Positions 18,301 to 27,770 are shown, numbered from the stretch's first letter. The stretch is DNA of 41,339 nt from JAHJFW01 sp964595075 (GCA_964595075.1 CAZQNT010000005.1:1-41339), one strand, 5' to 3'. The notes: generated by a model not told the origin, from the sequence alone. Numbers and translations: made by a program.

Positions 18301-21300
18301 GCGGCAGCCGGCGGAGAATCAAAAGCGTATTTCAATTACGTTCGCGCGTGCGAAAAACCGAACGACAACACGGAGACATATTTCACATGGGAGGGGTCGG
18401 ATACTACCGGTTATCAACTTCGCACGTGGAGCTTGATTCATGACGCCGCGGCGCCGGCTCCATTTCCGCCGAAGATCGTGCAGAAAGCGGGTCAAGACGG
18501 GATATTGAAAAATCCGTTGAGCTGCAACGCTTCATATTGGCAGACGGGCGCGGATCCCGATTGCCGCCAACTTTTCAACGCGCAAGGCGATGCTTTTTAC
18601 GCGTACTTCTCGCAGACGGTTTTGTCCGCTCCGGAATGTACCGACTACCGCATGAACAAATCCAGCGTCGCGGATTGCGGAAAGACAGGAGGATCGTACG
18701 ATCCGCAGTCCGGCGAATGTATATATAAAATACAGGCCTCGGCAAGCAGAGCGTGTTCCGCGGTCGCTGCTGGATGCCGCGCGTACATCGGCACAACGGG
18801 GCGAAATACGACCGAAGTTTTCTTGGAGGATTTCCGAACGACCAGCACGGCGAAATTCACTAAAGGCGATCTCTCGAACGAATCAATTCTCGTCGGCGAC
18901 AAATCTCTCAAGATCACGGGGACTGGAATTTTGAGCACGGAAACCATTTTCCCTTCCTTTCCGAATCAACTGTACAGCGTTACTTTCTGGGCGAAGACCA
19001 CGTCTCCGTCGCAGGATACCTCGTTCATAATCGTGGATGGACAAAAGATCGCCGAGTTCCAGGCGCAGGTTGATTGGAGGAGATATGAATTCGGGCCGTT
19101 CTCAACGGCGTCAGCCGTTCCGACATCGACGATTAAATTTGCAGAATTGCCGAACGCGACTTTTCTCGATTCCATCCGTATCGAACGGCTGAACGACGTT
19201 TCGTATATCGTGAAAGACTCTTGGGCGACTCCTGCCGAATGCGACCGCACGCCCGAGGGCTTGCCGCAGCCGCAAGCAATGCTCGGTTGCCGCGCGTACA
19301 CGGATCGCGATCAAAAAAGCGTCAATGTTCGCCGCTTCGGACATCTGTGCCGCGAGGAAGCGATTTCGTGCAAGGCGTTCGTGGACACGCGCAACTCGGA
19401 AAATCCGTATCTTCAGACTTTCGAATTGCCGGGCACTGACGTGAACTTAAAAACCACGACGTCCAGCAAACAATGGGAAGATCAGTATCTTGGGACGGCC
19501 ACAACGATTCGTCCCGCCGACAGGTTCGTCTATTTGATCGACGACGCGGGGGCGAGGTGCAGCGCGTCAGACGATTCTTGCCGCGCGTTCGGAAAGCCGA
19601 AATACAAGCAGGACTATCTACAGCTCGAGTCCGCGTCAACTTCCAAATTCGAGACCGTCTATTTTATCGACGACATTACCAAGTACGTAACGGGCGACGG
19701 CGAGCCGGACATGCTTTGCCGCAAAGACGAGCTTTATTGCGACGAATTCAAGAGCGGAAAAATCACGGCGTACTTCCGCAATCCGGCTGACCACGCTTGC
19801 GAATGGAAGGATAAGGCGCTGCTCAAGAAGGACGAGGATAAAGGTATTCCGGCGGACGGGGAGTACACGGGGTGGTTTAGGAAGGGGACTGACGAGCCAT
19901 GCTATCCATCCGTTCTCTCGTCCGGCAACACGTATCTCATTCAAAACTCCGGAGATCCGGGTTACACGGGATGGGGCGGACTTTGCCCCGTGGAACAATC
20001 CGAGTGCACGGAGTTCCGCGATCCGAACGATCATAGCGATCCTGTTCATCCGTCCGGAAAACCGTATTTCTTCATCCATAATCAACGCTTGGACGTAAAA
20101 TCTTGCAACGGAAAAGTAGACCTCCTTTCCGGCTGCATCCTGTTCCGCGACATGGGCGACGTGCGTCTTCGTTACAGCGTTCCTGCGACTTACGCCAAGA
20201 GTCACGCCGAGGGCGACGTGCCGGAATCGCCGATTGACTGCGTTACGGATCCGGATAATGATTTTTGCAAGAAATGTACGGATTTGAAGTTTACTTTCTC
20301 CAGTTACGATGAGAATTCATTCGCCTTTATAACATGCGCGAACACGGATTTTCCGGATGATCTGATACCGGCGTTTATGAATGAAGGAACCGGAAAAACA
20401 GCACTGTGCCAGTTCGCCTTGCAGACTCCTTGCGATCCCAAGAAACAAAATTCAATCCAATGCTGGCTGCAGAATCAGTATCCGGATTTTGCCGCGGCCA
20501 AGAAAAAGTTTGATGAAAAAGTTTGCGGCAACGACGAAAGTTGTTCCGTTTCCGTAGGGAACGTTGCGACAGCAGGCAAGTGCACAAAGGCCGCCGTGCA
20601 AAATGACGCGAACATCGTATTGAAGGTTAACCTAGATCGCGATTGCGCACAGTGGCTCGGATGCGCCACGGCGGAAACCGTGTTTGATCCCGCGCAACAG
20701 AAATATAAAGACGTCTGCATGGAGACCGCCATGTGCGACGTGTCGAAGGGTTCTAACGCCGGAACTTTTTGCGCCAATTACGTTGATAGAACGAAAGACC
20801 CCATACTCCGTCCCGGCGTGTTTTTCAGCCGCGAGACTTACGTACAGCGTAAGAGCGGTTTCGGCGCGCTGGATTATTCCGGATACGCGATTCCTGACCA
20901 GTTTCAGGCGGCGGACATACAAAACAGAAAAGTAGGCGCGGAGCTTTTTGCCAAAACTCCGTTTTTGGCGAACAAGTTTGCGCAGGACTATCGTCTTGTT
21001 GCGGCGGTTTCGGAAAAGACCGGCATGGTTATTTTTCCGAAAGATGAAAACGTTCCGGCGGATCCGCTTTATCCGAACCTGCTCATTTGCAAACACAGGC
21101 AGACCGGAAGAACGGGATACTTCAGGTTAGGAGCCGGTAAAGGAAACCGCGTGTGTTATTTCCCGATTGACGCGCTTTCAACCAGATCGGCGGACGCTAT
21201 AATCGACCCTTCCAAGAACGAAGCTGATCCGCGAAACATACAGCCGCTTTCCGACACGATGCGTCAGGCGGTTGATCCGAAAATAGACCTCTCGCTCCTC

Positions 21301-24300
21301 CGTTCCTTTCCGCCTGCGGAATGCAAAGCGTATCCCGAAACCGACTCGCCGTTCCCGAATTATTACGTCAAGGAGTGGGACTACGGAACGGATCCGTTCA
21401 AGAAAACCAAAACCGCGGAAGGATACGAAGCCGCCAATTATTGCGAATGGGGAGAGGACTGCGCGTGCAGTTATCGCAAGGTGAAGTATGGGGGGCAGAC
21501 AACGAGATACGTTTCGCCGTTCGGGCAAGCGCCGGCAGGAGGAGTTTGCAGTGGGGGGACGAAGGATGGATATTCATGCGTGCCCGGACAAAATCAAACC
21601 GTTGGCGGCACGGATGTTGGCTCGGCTATTTCAACAGGAGAAGACGTTGGATGCCCTGGTGGTACGTGCATGGAACTTAGCGACGTGATTTTGGTGCGCG
21701 GACAGTTCGGTCAGTGTTTGCAGCGTGATTACGCGAGATCGGTTGCAGGCGAATCCGGAAGACACCCGTGTCTTATATGGAATCCTAACCCGGTACTTTC
21801 CGGCACGTATGATTCCACTCATTATATTCCGAAAGCCGGCTACTTACCCCCCGTGAATGCCGGAGAGTTTTACTGTCTAAATACGGCGGAACCGCCGCTC
21901 GAAACAATTTGGAGCGCGGAAAGTTGGACAGCGTATAACGATAGCGGCAACCGCGGGAATGCGAATGCAGGTAAAGACCAACCGGCGGATGGCGCTAACC
22001 AATTCTTCTACCTCCCGGGCAGTCTATCTAAATTCAACTACGATACCGGCTACATCGCGGCGCAGTGTCATGATTACGGAGATGAATGTACAGAGGCGCA
22101 AGCTCCTATTGTAACACCGGCAGGCGTGATAATGGTCGATGTTGAAGGAGCGTGTACGTGTCATGACGGAATCGGTGATTTTGTTGTTGACGGCTATGTC
22201 GATTATGAGTCCGCTTGGAGAGCTAAGTTGTTAAAAGACGATAAGCCAATGCCGGAAGAGTGTCGTGGCGATCCAATGACCTGCTTGGAAAACTGGAGAG
22301 CGATCGGACTTGGAAAGAACATTGAGGGACGCCGGCCGCTTGACGGTGGAGTTGAGAGCGATCAGGCTCGGCGATGTATTGCGGCTACCACCGGAAATGA
22401 AACCGACAACATGAGCGGAGGTCCTGGGAGCGGAGGATATGTAAAGGATGGAATAGGACCGTGGGACAATTCTCCTGATTCGGATTTCAATATCGGCAGA
22501 TGGATTCAGACCGGCCGCGGTACCGGAAGGTCGTACATGGAATATTTCTTCGCCGTTAAACCTGCGGGCGTAGCCAAGTGGCTGTATCCTGAAGCCACAA
22601 AAGAACAGCTTGAGGATTTGAAAAATAATTCAGTTCGAGATCGCAACTTCGCGCAGTTCAAGTTCAGCTTGAAACCGGTGGATGAGTTTACGATCGCCTG
22701 CATGCTTCCGCCTTCGTATGTGGAAGGTATTTCGGTTGATGATTATACGAATTACGACGCTGTAAAACAGGCGTCTCGGCAAGCCGTATCCGCTTTTACC
22801 AAGGATTTTGACGGCGCTCTCGACCGTTCAAAGGAAGCTATCTTGAAGGACAAAGACGGAGCTCCGATGAAGCTCCGATGTTCCGGAATGAATGACGGCA
22901 ACGATGCTGATGAGAAGGGCAACGACGGACAGTGTTATTACAAATATTGGGAAACCAGCTATCGGATGGACGGAGTTTCGAAGTTCGAATGGGCGAACGC
23001 GGACAAGGGCACGTCGTTCTATGACCGCAAGGATTCTTTCTACGCTCACGAGCGCGTTTGTTCAAAGTCCGGTTTCGCCATACGCGCGATGTTTGAAAAC
23101 GCGGCACAAGATCAAAACGACATTCCGACGAATCAGATAAAAGAAAGCCAGTTGTCCGGTCCATGGAATTTTGTAGGATTTTGGATCACCGCCTGTAACG
23201 CCACGGAAAACACAGAATCATCGTTATTTCTTCAATTGCGCGTAAAACACGCCGACGTTTGCAGGCAATTGGCGCAGGTCATTTCTCCGCACACGCGCGA
23301 AAGCGCGGCGTTTGCGGATCGCGTTTGGTCAAATGGAACGTTTGCCGTTCCGTTGCTTGGGTACTCTTACTCAACGGATTATTCGCCATTCGGATCAGCG
23401 CTCGGAACGCGCGAACCAGGAATCGAACCGTTGTTTCAAACCGGAGGCCCTGTTCAGGATTATTCCATTTTGCGACCTCCCACGTTCTTGGGGTCTGGCG
23501 CCACATACGCGACTTATCGTCAAAGCCCGATTCATAATTGGGCGTATTTGACGAACATTTTCGCCAGAATTTATCGCGTTTACACTTTCTTTGACGCTGG
23601 CGTCAGTCGAGAGAGTTGGGCGTGCGTTAGCGGTCCTAATTTCGGCGTAGTGTGCCCGACAAAGCACGGACAAAACGATTGGGAAGACAAAGCTCGCGCC
23701 GTTTGCGGAGGCGTCGGAGCGTGCAACGACTCACTGGTTTCAAAAGCAACGAAAAATAAGCTCGGTCGCTGCAACGCGCTGTCGGGAGTGAACGCGGGTT
23801 TGCCGTGCGGAGAAGGGGCGCAGAAAGTTACGTTGGATCCCGTGTGCCACAACGCGCCGATGAAGAACGTCGGAGGCACACTGGTACCGCAGTATACGGA
23901 ATGTAAAATGCGAACAGGTTGGAAGTATTGTCCTGATTCGCAGCAATATACGAAAGAAAAAGATTGCGATACGAAAAACGCGTGGGGAGTAAAAACGGCG
24001 TATGAAACATACGATGCGTTCGGATGCGGAAATCAGGCCGTGGAGCCGGGTTCCAGTTGCAGAGAGCCCGATAAGTATTCAAAAGATTGTCCTCTACGAA
24101 TAGACGAGGGTACTTTGGAATGTATTCCCGACACTTTTGGCGCCAACGTCGGGCATTGCAATAACGGGTATGAACACGCGCGCTGCATAAAAAAGGAAGA
24201 TTGCGTGTTTACGGTTTCGCAGTGGTGGGGAGGGTTTGACGATCAGCATCTGGTTGACTCGGGCGGACAAAAAGCCTTGCAGGTTAAAGGGTTTAATAAA

Positions 24301-26241
24301 AATACTAAAACCGTAACGTACCTGAATGCTCCTGTTGAATTGACGCAAGTTACTTTGTCTAATAAACAAAATGTTCCAAACGGATGCTCGGCAAACAATA
24401 CTACGATGAGCTGTATCCAGAGAGTAGTACAAGCTGTTGGACTAACCGGAGATTTTGCTTTTGCTTATCAATTACGAAACGGGCACATCGGAAATTTGAC
24501 CGCCAATTCATATCTGCAGAAAAAATGGCCGGCGCCTCATAAGTATGCAGGCGACACCGGGGCTGAAACTTATATGGTTCCAGGACTCTGCGAGGGGCCT
24601 GAAGGCGCATCACAGGATCCTGATAATATGCTCGGTAATTCTACTGTAGCGTCTTATGGTGATGCGTCCGGTTACGGAATTCGCGCCGATTACGCCTTCA
24701 AGGTCGGGCTATGCGACGGTGGAATAAATGACGGGCAGTTGTGTTTCAACAAGTCGGACATTAACGATTCGGCATGGCCGCATCCTAACTCGTGTATGCC
24801 CATACTTCCGCTTGATGCAACAAAAGAACAGAAGGACGCGTTGTTGAATGCGCAGGATTATTGCAAGGCCGTAGCGACTATAAATCCTGACAAATCGCAG
24901 ACTCCGATAAAAGAGTGCGAATTCGACACGGATATCGGCGATAAGTTTTCGGAAAATCCGGATGCGGATAACAACGCCTGTACGCGAACCACCGGATATA
25001 AGCCGCGACGCGATTTATGCGGAGATAATTTGGAGACGGAAAAGTGCTTGGTTGGATACGATCTTCGTATAGGTCAATCTCAATCCTCTCTTGATCAGAG
25101 CAAGAAGACGACGCCAACGGACGTAACCTCTGGATTCCACAACCCGATTTTCTTGGGACTTGAAAAAGCCAATCCGAACGACTACATGCACATTGCATAT
25201 TACGCGCCGCGGCCTCCGACTATCGCTGCGCCCGATTTGAGCCGCTCGTGCGAAGCGCCCGGGCAGTGCAAGATTTCGAAAGTCGGCGGTTTCTCGCTCG
25301 AGAATCAATCCGAAGGGTCGCTCTCGTTCGGCGGCGGAAAGGCGCAAGTATCCATGAAGTTCTACGGCTGGGCGGCGCACGACCAAACTCCAATTAAAGA
25401 CGTTTACATAGACTGGGGCGACGGAGTAATAACCGAAGTCGAAGAAGCGCGGATAAAGAACCGCAAACCGTTCTGCGGAGGAACGAAAGAATGCGAGCTT
25501 GCTCCAGGGCTCACATGCAACTCGGACTCCGATTGTCCTCCGGCGACCGGCAAGTGCGTGGACGTTGGAACGTGTTCGCAGAATACATCTCTTATATGCG
25601 TGCGCAACGAAGACTGTAATATCGGAGGCGTTAAAGATGCCAAATGCAACATCCGCCAATTCTTCGGCAACTCCGAGGACGCTTGCGAGGCCAACTATTT
25701 CGAGTTCGGCCACGCGTACGCGTGCAATCCGGAGAAGCTTCCGCTATGCGGAACGTCCAAGCATTGCAGCAGGAATCCGGACATAGAGTGCACCGACGCG
25801 AACGTCGCGTCAGTCTGCGGAGTAGGAGATAAATGCTTGGCTGACCTCGCCCCCTCAAGCGTAGACGGAGTAGCCGGAGGATGCTACGACGACAAAAAAG
25901 TCGCCTGCCGCTTCACCCCCAAAGTAATGCTAAAAGACAGCTGGAACTGGTGCACGGGGGAGTGCAGAGCGGGAGCGATAGTGGGAGATGTGCCGAGCGA
26001 CATTAGCGGCTCACTCGTCAAACACCTCTATGGAGGTTGCTGGGATGGGACGGAGACGAAGAGGAATACGAATTTGGACGAGTTGATAATGGATGATAAT
26101 AAAGGGGAAAATGAATGCCGTCTTGAAAGGATTACACAAAAGGAGATTGACGAGCAATCCAATACAAAAAAATCCTATTATCGCAATCTACGTCCATGGA
26201 TCGTGTATCCAGGATCAGTACAAGTCGGAACGTATAAGTAA
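15328..26241 (+). CDS. Giant secreted cysteine-rich protein (3637 residues) with CBM-like and PKD-like domains
   Basis: Function not recognised. A signal peptide covers residues 1-36 (hydrophobic core AGIAVVLALQFSYPL, cut after ARA). Residues 50-340 contain amphipathic or hydrophobic helices (for example IATIAFKVGFTQLGIMTAST near 284). From about 580 to 1560 the motif C-x6-C-x2-[FY] recurs at residues 580, 610, 899, 976, 1143, 1341, 1411, 1464 and 1553. Between motifs lie jelly-roll modules resembling carbohydrate-binding modules (NLVPNSSFER near 675; another near 1160-1300). A PKD-like domain (YIDWGDG...FGHAYAC) spans about 3325-3480 and includes CxxDxDC-type cysteine loops. It is intact over 10.9 kb, so it is under selection. 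A large extracellular adhesin or cell-surface scaffold stabilised by disulfides is the best inference. It follows the Ca-binding protein by four bases. Confidence 0.9.
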   Translation: MKRPNRFSFLLAKRMLTAGIAVVLALQFSYPLMARAEETYEAKLLPIPTLTATPVSIMGNIYEEIRKQVSGFFDNLVTGGVFALMNAFQVFSQRIAYDAAQRILTGDAGQAPLFWEDGFGDYLENVTKDAGNQFISSINSEVFNPLGYDLCTPIDPLKMQLSFGVRPIDQLKATCDFAKIGSAWEQTKDAIVDTKDVFDNIAPMYDPAASELSVGIGFHNQYLDAQAKSATAAELDRQETQGLKQIQDAISGNIKTPTQVIKDTVSEVNVIRRQYKAAELSSMQIATIAFKVGFTQLGIMTASTFLNTLAVGLLDKLFKGLTGTSVEVGSVDLINPESVSNSNVARARIVFSDLLTPNLLSSAQQDFVNEFVSCPTPRGIWNCAMDDAFATALRSVGENGAYTVGRASHVALNGAPPSNPEFLHKDWELIPESEAKDNTDPSCYQRAYCASNLTKLRYARILPVGWEIAANSPYNTKKNGKYITLGEAIRGFSVCNETGESDSSHPWCNLVDPNWVLTAPPFQCKVKGYADTVFPGTQMRLQDCADAVSCLKRDDKGKCTGGYGYCLAEKPTWRFTADECLERFASCRTYTTRGSELVSYLRNTIDYGSCSKDNVGCQWYASQRDPSDPNGNVWFGEYAATSGPRVYFDATAKTCSAGSDGCTKLYEVQLNTPSLNLVPNSSFERTDADEGVVSKLFDWDFIFAKQKPKYEFPDPAEGLNAVNGSNSFEPFDAAADELVSPLIAIVPIRNYTLSAYVRNVDKTKDGKIRLLLPLTQDADGLKSVAAGSFFRSDGCTSPSKSISPGFDQTIASGDKSIEWQRIECSFVSNVGSAYGRVGILGTNVLVDSIQLEETEKATAYVDGVASGLEEKHLKVSPEEFFCKGLKTDAAICSNYARVCQQSDQGCQGYRDVNNPTAPEIPAALSAVDFCPAVCVGYAEYRKQPSPFDLGKNVNEFLNDPNDVTVAHFVPSYARQCSLRDVGCEEFTNVELAAAGGESKAYFNYVRACEKPNDNTETYFTWEGSDTTGYQLRTWSLIHDAAAPAPFPPKIVQKAGQDGILKNPLSCNASYWQTGADPDCRQLFNAQGDAFYAYFSQTVLSAPECTDYRMNKSSVADCGKTGGSYDPQSGECIYKIQASASRACSAVAAGCRAYIGTTGRNTTEVFLEDFRTTSTAKFTKGDLSNESILVGDKSLKITGTGILSTETIFPSFPNQLYSVTFWAKTTSPSQDTSFIIVDGQKIAEFQAQVDWRRYEFGPFSTASAVPTSTIKFAELPNATFLDSIRIERLNDVSYIVKDSWATPAECDRTPEGLPQPQAMLGCRAYTDRDQKSVNVRRFGHLCREEAISCKAFVDTRNSENPYLQTFELPGTDVNLKTTTSSKQWEDQYLGTATTIRPADRFVYLIDDAGARCSASDDSCRAFGKPKYKQDYLQLESASTSKFETVYFIDDITKYVTGDGEPDMLCRKDELYCDEFKSGKITAYFRNPADHACEWKDKALLKKDEDKGIPADGEYTGWFRKGTDEPCYPSVLSSGNTYLIQNSGDPGYTGWGGLCPVEQSECTEFRDPNDHSDPVHPSGKPYFFIHNQRLDVKSCNGKVDLLSGCILFRDMGDVRLRYSVPATYAKSHAEGDVPESPIDCVTDPDNDFCKKCTDLKFTFSSYDENSFAFITCANTDFPDDLIPAFMNEGTGKTALCQFALQTPCDPKKQNSIQCWLQNQYPDFAAAKKKFDEKVCGNDESCSVSVGNVATAGKCTKAAVQNDANIVLKVNLDRDCAQWLGCATAETVFDPAQQKYKDVCMETAMCDVSKGSNAGTFCANYVDRTKDPILRPGVFFSRETYVQRKSGFGALDYSGYAIPDQFQAADIQNRKVGAELFAKTPFLANKFAQDYRLVAAVSEKTGMVIFPKDENVPADPLYPNLLICKHRQTGRTGYFRLGAGKGNRVCYFPIDALSTRSADAIIDPSKNEADPRNIQPLSDTMRQAVDPKIDLSLLRSFPPAECKAYPETDSPFPNYYVKEWDYGTDPFKKTKTAEGYEAANYCEWGEDCACSYRKVKYGGQTTRYVSPFGQAPAGGVCSGGTKDGYSCVPGQNQTVGGTDVGSAISTGEDVGCPGGTCMELSDVILVRGQFGQCLQRDYARSVAGESGRHPCLIWNPNPVLSGTYDSTHYIPKAGYLPPVNAGEFYCLNTAEPPLETIWSAESWTAYNDSGNRGNANAGKDQPADGANQFFYLPGSLSKFNYDTGYIAAQCHDYGDECTEAQAPIVTPAGVIMVDVEGACTCHDGIGDFVVDGYVDYESAWRAKLLKDDKPMPEECRGDPMTCLENWRAIGLGKNIEGRRPLDGGVESDQARRCIAATTGNETDNMSGGPGSGGYVKDGIGPWDNSPDSDFNIGRWIQTGRGTGRSYMEYFFAVKPAGVAKWLYPEATKEQLEDLKNNSVRDRNFAQFKFSLKPVDEFTIACMLPPSYVEGISVDDYTNYDAVKQASRQAVSAFTKDFDGALDRSKEAILKDKDGAPMKLRCSGMNDGNDADEKGNDGQCYYKYWETSYRMDGVSKFEWANADKGTSFYDRKDSFYAHERVCSKSGFAIRAMFENAAQDQNDIPTNQIKESQLSGPWNFVGFWITACNATENTESSLFLQLRVKHADVCRQLAQVISPHTRESAAFADRVWSNGTFAVPLLGYSYSTDYSPFGSALGTREPGIEPLFQTGGPVQDYSILRPPTFLGSGATYATYRQSPIHNWAYLTNIFARIYRVYTFFDAGVSRESWACVSGPNFGVVCPTKHGQNDWEDKARAVCGGVGACNDSLVSKATKNKLGRCNALSGVNAGLPCGEGAQKVTLDPVCHNAPMKNVGGTLVPQYTECKMRTGWKYCPDSQQYTKEKDCDTKNAWGVKTAYETYDAFGCGNQAVEPGSSCREPDKYSKDCPLRIDEGTLECIPDTFGANVGHCNNGYEHARCIKKEDCVFTVSQWWGGFDDQHLVDSGGQKALQVKGFNKNTKTVTYLNAPVELTQVTLSNKQNVPNGCSANNTTMSCIQRVVQAVGLTGDFAFAYQLRNGHIGNLTANSYLQKKWPAPHKYAGDTGAETYMVPGLCEGPEGASQDPDNMLGNSTVASYGDASGYGIRADYAFKVGLCDGGINDGQLCFNKSDINDSAWPHPNSCMPILPLDATKEQKDALLNAQDYCKAVATINPDKSQTPIKECEFDTDIGDKFSENPDADNNACTRTTGYKPRRDLCGDNLETEKCLVGYDLRIGQSQSSLDQSKKTTPTDVTSGFHNPIFLGLEKANPNDYMHIAYYAPRPPTIAAPDLSRSCEAPGQCKISKVGGFSLENQSEGSLSFGGGKAQVSMKFYGWAAHDQTPIKDVYIDWGDGVITEVEEARIKNRKPFCGGTKECELAPGLTCNSDSDCPPATGKCVDVGTCSQNTSLICVRNEDCNIGGVKDAKCNIRQFFGNSEDACEANYFEFGHAYACNPEKLPLCGTSKHCSRNPDIECTDANVASVCGVGDKCLADLAPSSVDGVAGGCYDDKKVACRFTPKVMLKDSWNWCTGECRAGAIVGDVPSDISGSLVKHLYGGCWDGTETKRNTNLDELIMDDNKGENECRLERITQKEIDEQSNTKKSYYRNLRPWIVYPGSVQVGTYK

Positions 26242-26255
26242 AACAGTTTCGGAGA

Positions 26256-26334
26256 GGACCTCCCCTAACCCTCCTTCGCAAGGAGGGGGATTGCTCCCGT
26301 CCTCCCCCTTGCGAAGGGGGAGTTAGAGGGGGTC
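26256..26334. repeat. Palindromic GACCTCCCC...GGGGGTC repeat, left of DUF559 gene
   Basis: Terminal inverted repeats GACCTCCCCTAACCC and GAGTTAGAGGGGGTC. Inside are two self-complementary segments built on CCTCCTTCGCAAGGAGG and CCCCCTTGCGAAGGGGG. It starts 14 bases after the giant gene's stop. A longer copy lies at 26710, on the other side of the DUF559 gene. Confidence 0.85.
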
Positions 26335-26348
26335 TGAGCCCGAATCTT

Positions 26349-26735
26349 ATGACTGAAATATTTAATCAAGAATCCAATAAAGAAAAACGTAAAGCTCTTC
26401 GCAACGACATGCCTATTGCAGAACGATTGCTTTGGATGGAGCTGCGCAGTAAAAGACTGGATAACTTCAGATTCCGACGGCAATTCGGAATCGCTAACTA
26501 CATCGTGGATTTTTATTGCCCGTCAGAACAGATGGTTATTGAAATTGACGGAGATTCGCATTATGAAGCCGACGCGCAAAGGAAAGACGCGATGCGGCAA
26601 TCGTTTATCGAATCGCTTGGCATAAAAGTTTTGAGATTTACGAATATCGAAGTGCACGAGAATATGGAGCAGGTTCTTGAGAGGATAAAGGAATGTTTGA
26701 AAGTGGGGAGACCTCCCCTAACCCCTCCTTCGTAA
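26349..26735 (+). CDS. DUF559 (Vsr-like) endonuclease-domain protein
   Basis: At 128 residues it is a complete DUF559 domain, a member of the restriction-endonuclease-like fold related to very-short-patch-repair nucleases. Visible motifs: MPIAERLLWMELRSKRL at the N-terminus, then FRRQFGIANYIVDFYCP with the catalytic-type Asp. VIEIDGDSH follows, then the C-terminal LGIKVLRFTNIEV. The last ten residues (VGRPPLTPPS) and the stop codon are encoded by the right-hand repeat, so the native C-terminus has been replaced or extended by it. The gene is exactly framed by two copies of one palindromic repeat, as expected of a mobile or homing unit. The target and activity are unknown. Confidence 0.85.
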   Translation: MTEIFNQESNKEKRKALRNDMPIAERLLWMELRSKRLDNFRFRRQFGIANYIVDFYCPSEQMVIEIDGDSHYEADAQRKDAMRQSFIESLGIKVLRFTNIEVHENMEQVLERIKECLKVGRPPLTPPS

Positions 26736-26816
26736 GGAGGGGTATTAATCCTCCCCCCTTCGCAAGTGGGAGTATCCCCGTCCTCCCCCTTACGAAGGGG
26801 GGAGTTAGAGGGGGTC
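26710..26816. repeat. Palindromic GACCTCCCC...GGGGGTC repeat, right of DUF559 gene
   Basis: Same terminal inverted repeats as the copy at 26256 but with one extra internal palindromic unit (CCCCCCTTCGCAAGTGGG). It contains the last codons of the DUF559 gene. Confidence 0.85.
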
Positions 26817-26833
26817 GTGAGCAGGTGGATATG

Positions 26834-26860
26834 AAAAACCCCTCGCGAGAGTCGCGGGGG
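26834..26860 (-). terminator. Rho-independent terminator of the lipoprotein gene
   Basis: On the minus strand, CCCCCGCGA-CTC-TCGCGAGGGG is followed by TTTTT. It lies 37 bases past the lipoprotein stop. Confidence 0.85.
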
Positions 26861-26896
26861 CTGGGTCTGACCTGAAGAGGAGAGCGCGGACGCGTG

Positions 26897-27628
26897 TCAC
26901 GTTCCCGGATGGTGGCTCCAGACGAATTTTTTTTCGTCGAGCAGCGTCTCTCCTCCGACATCGTAGTATCGTTCGGTGAAAGTTTTGCAGTCCTGGCTGA
27001 ATTCACCATCGCTGCATCCAGTTATGTCACAGATGAACTGATTCCAGTAGATACGATTTCCGGACATGATGCCACTGTTGTCGTAGGGACCATGGTCGCC
27101 AGCAGGGAAGGAGTACTGACCGTATGCGTACCAATCTGTATCGATCGTGAACGGATTATCCGGATTTCCGACCATCACCCACGTGTCTCCATTCACGAAG
27201 CTCACGCAGTCGTTGGGCATCTGGTAGTGCTCGCCCTTGGGAAGGTCGTATCCGCAGTCGTTGAAGCGGACGCCCTCCTCATTGATGGTGAACTTGTTGC
27301 CGTCCGGCGGGCACAGATCCAGCCCCTCCGCCAGCCATGCCTCGCAGAACTCGTCGGTCGTTGCGCCGTCCTTCGGGCACACGAGAGTGTCGCCGATTTT
27401 GCAATCATTCCCGAACGGATCCTCCGGCGTCGGGCCGCACACTCCGGTGCTTCCTCCGCCTCCTGTTCCGCTGGAGGTGGTACCGCCACCGCCGTTGCTT
27501 GCGCCCGTGCCGCTCGAAGTCGAGCTGGTTGAGCTGTTTCCACCGTCGCCGCTTGAAGACGACGACGTGCCGTTCCCGCCGCACGCGGCGAGCACGGCAA
27601 GAGCCAAAATCAGAATCGTCGTTCGCAT
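26897..27628 (-). CDS. Secreted lipoprotein with Ser/Thr/Gly-rich linker and cysteine-rich domain
   Basis: Start ATG at 27628 has a good ribosome binding site (AGAGGAG). Residues 1-16 form a lipoprotein signal ending in the lipobox LAAC, with Cys16 as the lipidated residue. Residues 17-60 are a low-complexity linker of Gly, Ser, Thr and Asn. The remaining about 180 residues contain evenly spaced cysteines and no domain I recognise (GNDCKIGDTLVCPKDG, FNDCGYDLPKGEHY, NGDTWVMVGNPDNP). This build is typical of lipoproteins from Myxococcota and other Deltaproteobacteria-like predators. That resemblance, together with its own terminator and minus orientation between plus-strand blocks, suggests acquisition by transfer. 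A -10-like TATAGT lies about 70 bases upstream without a matching -35. Confidence 0.8.
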   Translation of the reverse strand: MRTTILILALAVLAACGGNGTSSSSSGDGGNSSTSSTSSGTGASNGGGGTTSSGTGGGGSTGVCGPTPEDPFGNDCKIGDTLVCPKDGATTDEFCEAWLAEGLDLCPPDGNKFTINEEGVRFNDCGYDLPKGEHYQMPNDCVSFVNGDTWVMVGNPDNPFTIDTDWYAYGQYSFPAGDHGPYDNSGIMSGNRIYWNQFICDITGCSDGEFSQDCKTFTERYYDVGGETLLDEKKFVWSHHPGT

Positions 27629-27770
27629 TTCGCTTCTCCTCTTCAATTGTCGAAGGTATAGGGCCGGCACCATGCCGAGCCATAAGGAACTGTGTTTACT
27701 ATACCACGACTCGCAACCCCTGCTTATCAGAATCAAGGAGGGTTGTCAATGACCCCATACACCCTGTCTC

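Noticed and set aside
21820..22510. Possible separate gene or insertion in the giant gene, because composition looks different here
   Set aside because: The reading frame and the Cys-rich character continue unbroken through this stretch, and no start, stop or repeat boundary is visible.
26894..27532. Plus-strand ORF of 212 codons opposite the lipoprotein gene
   Set aside because: It is a mirror of the lipoprotein frame. The minus strand has a signal peptide, a lipobox, a ribosome site and a terminator.
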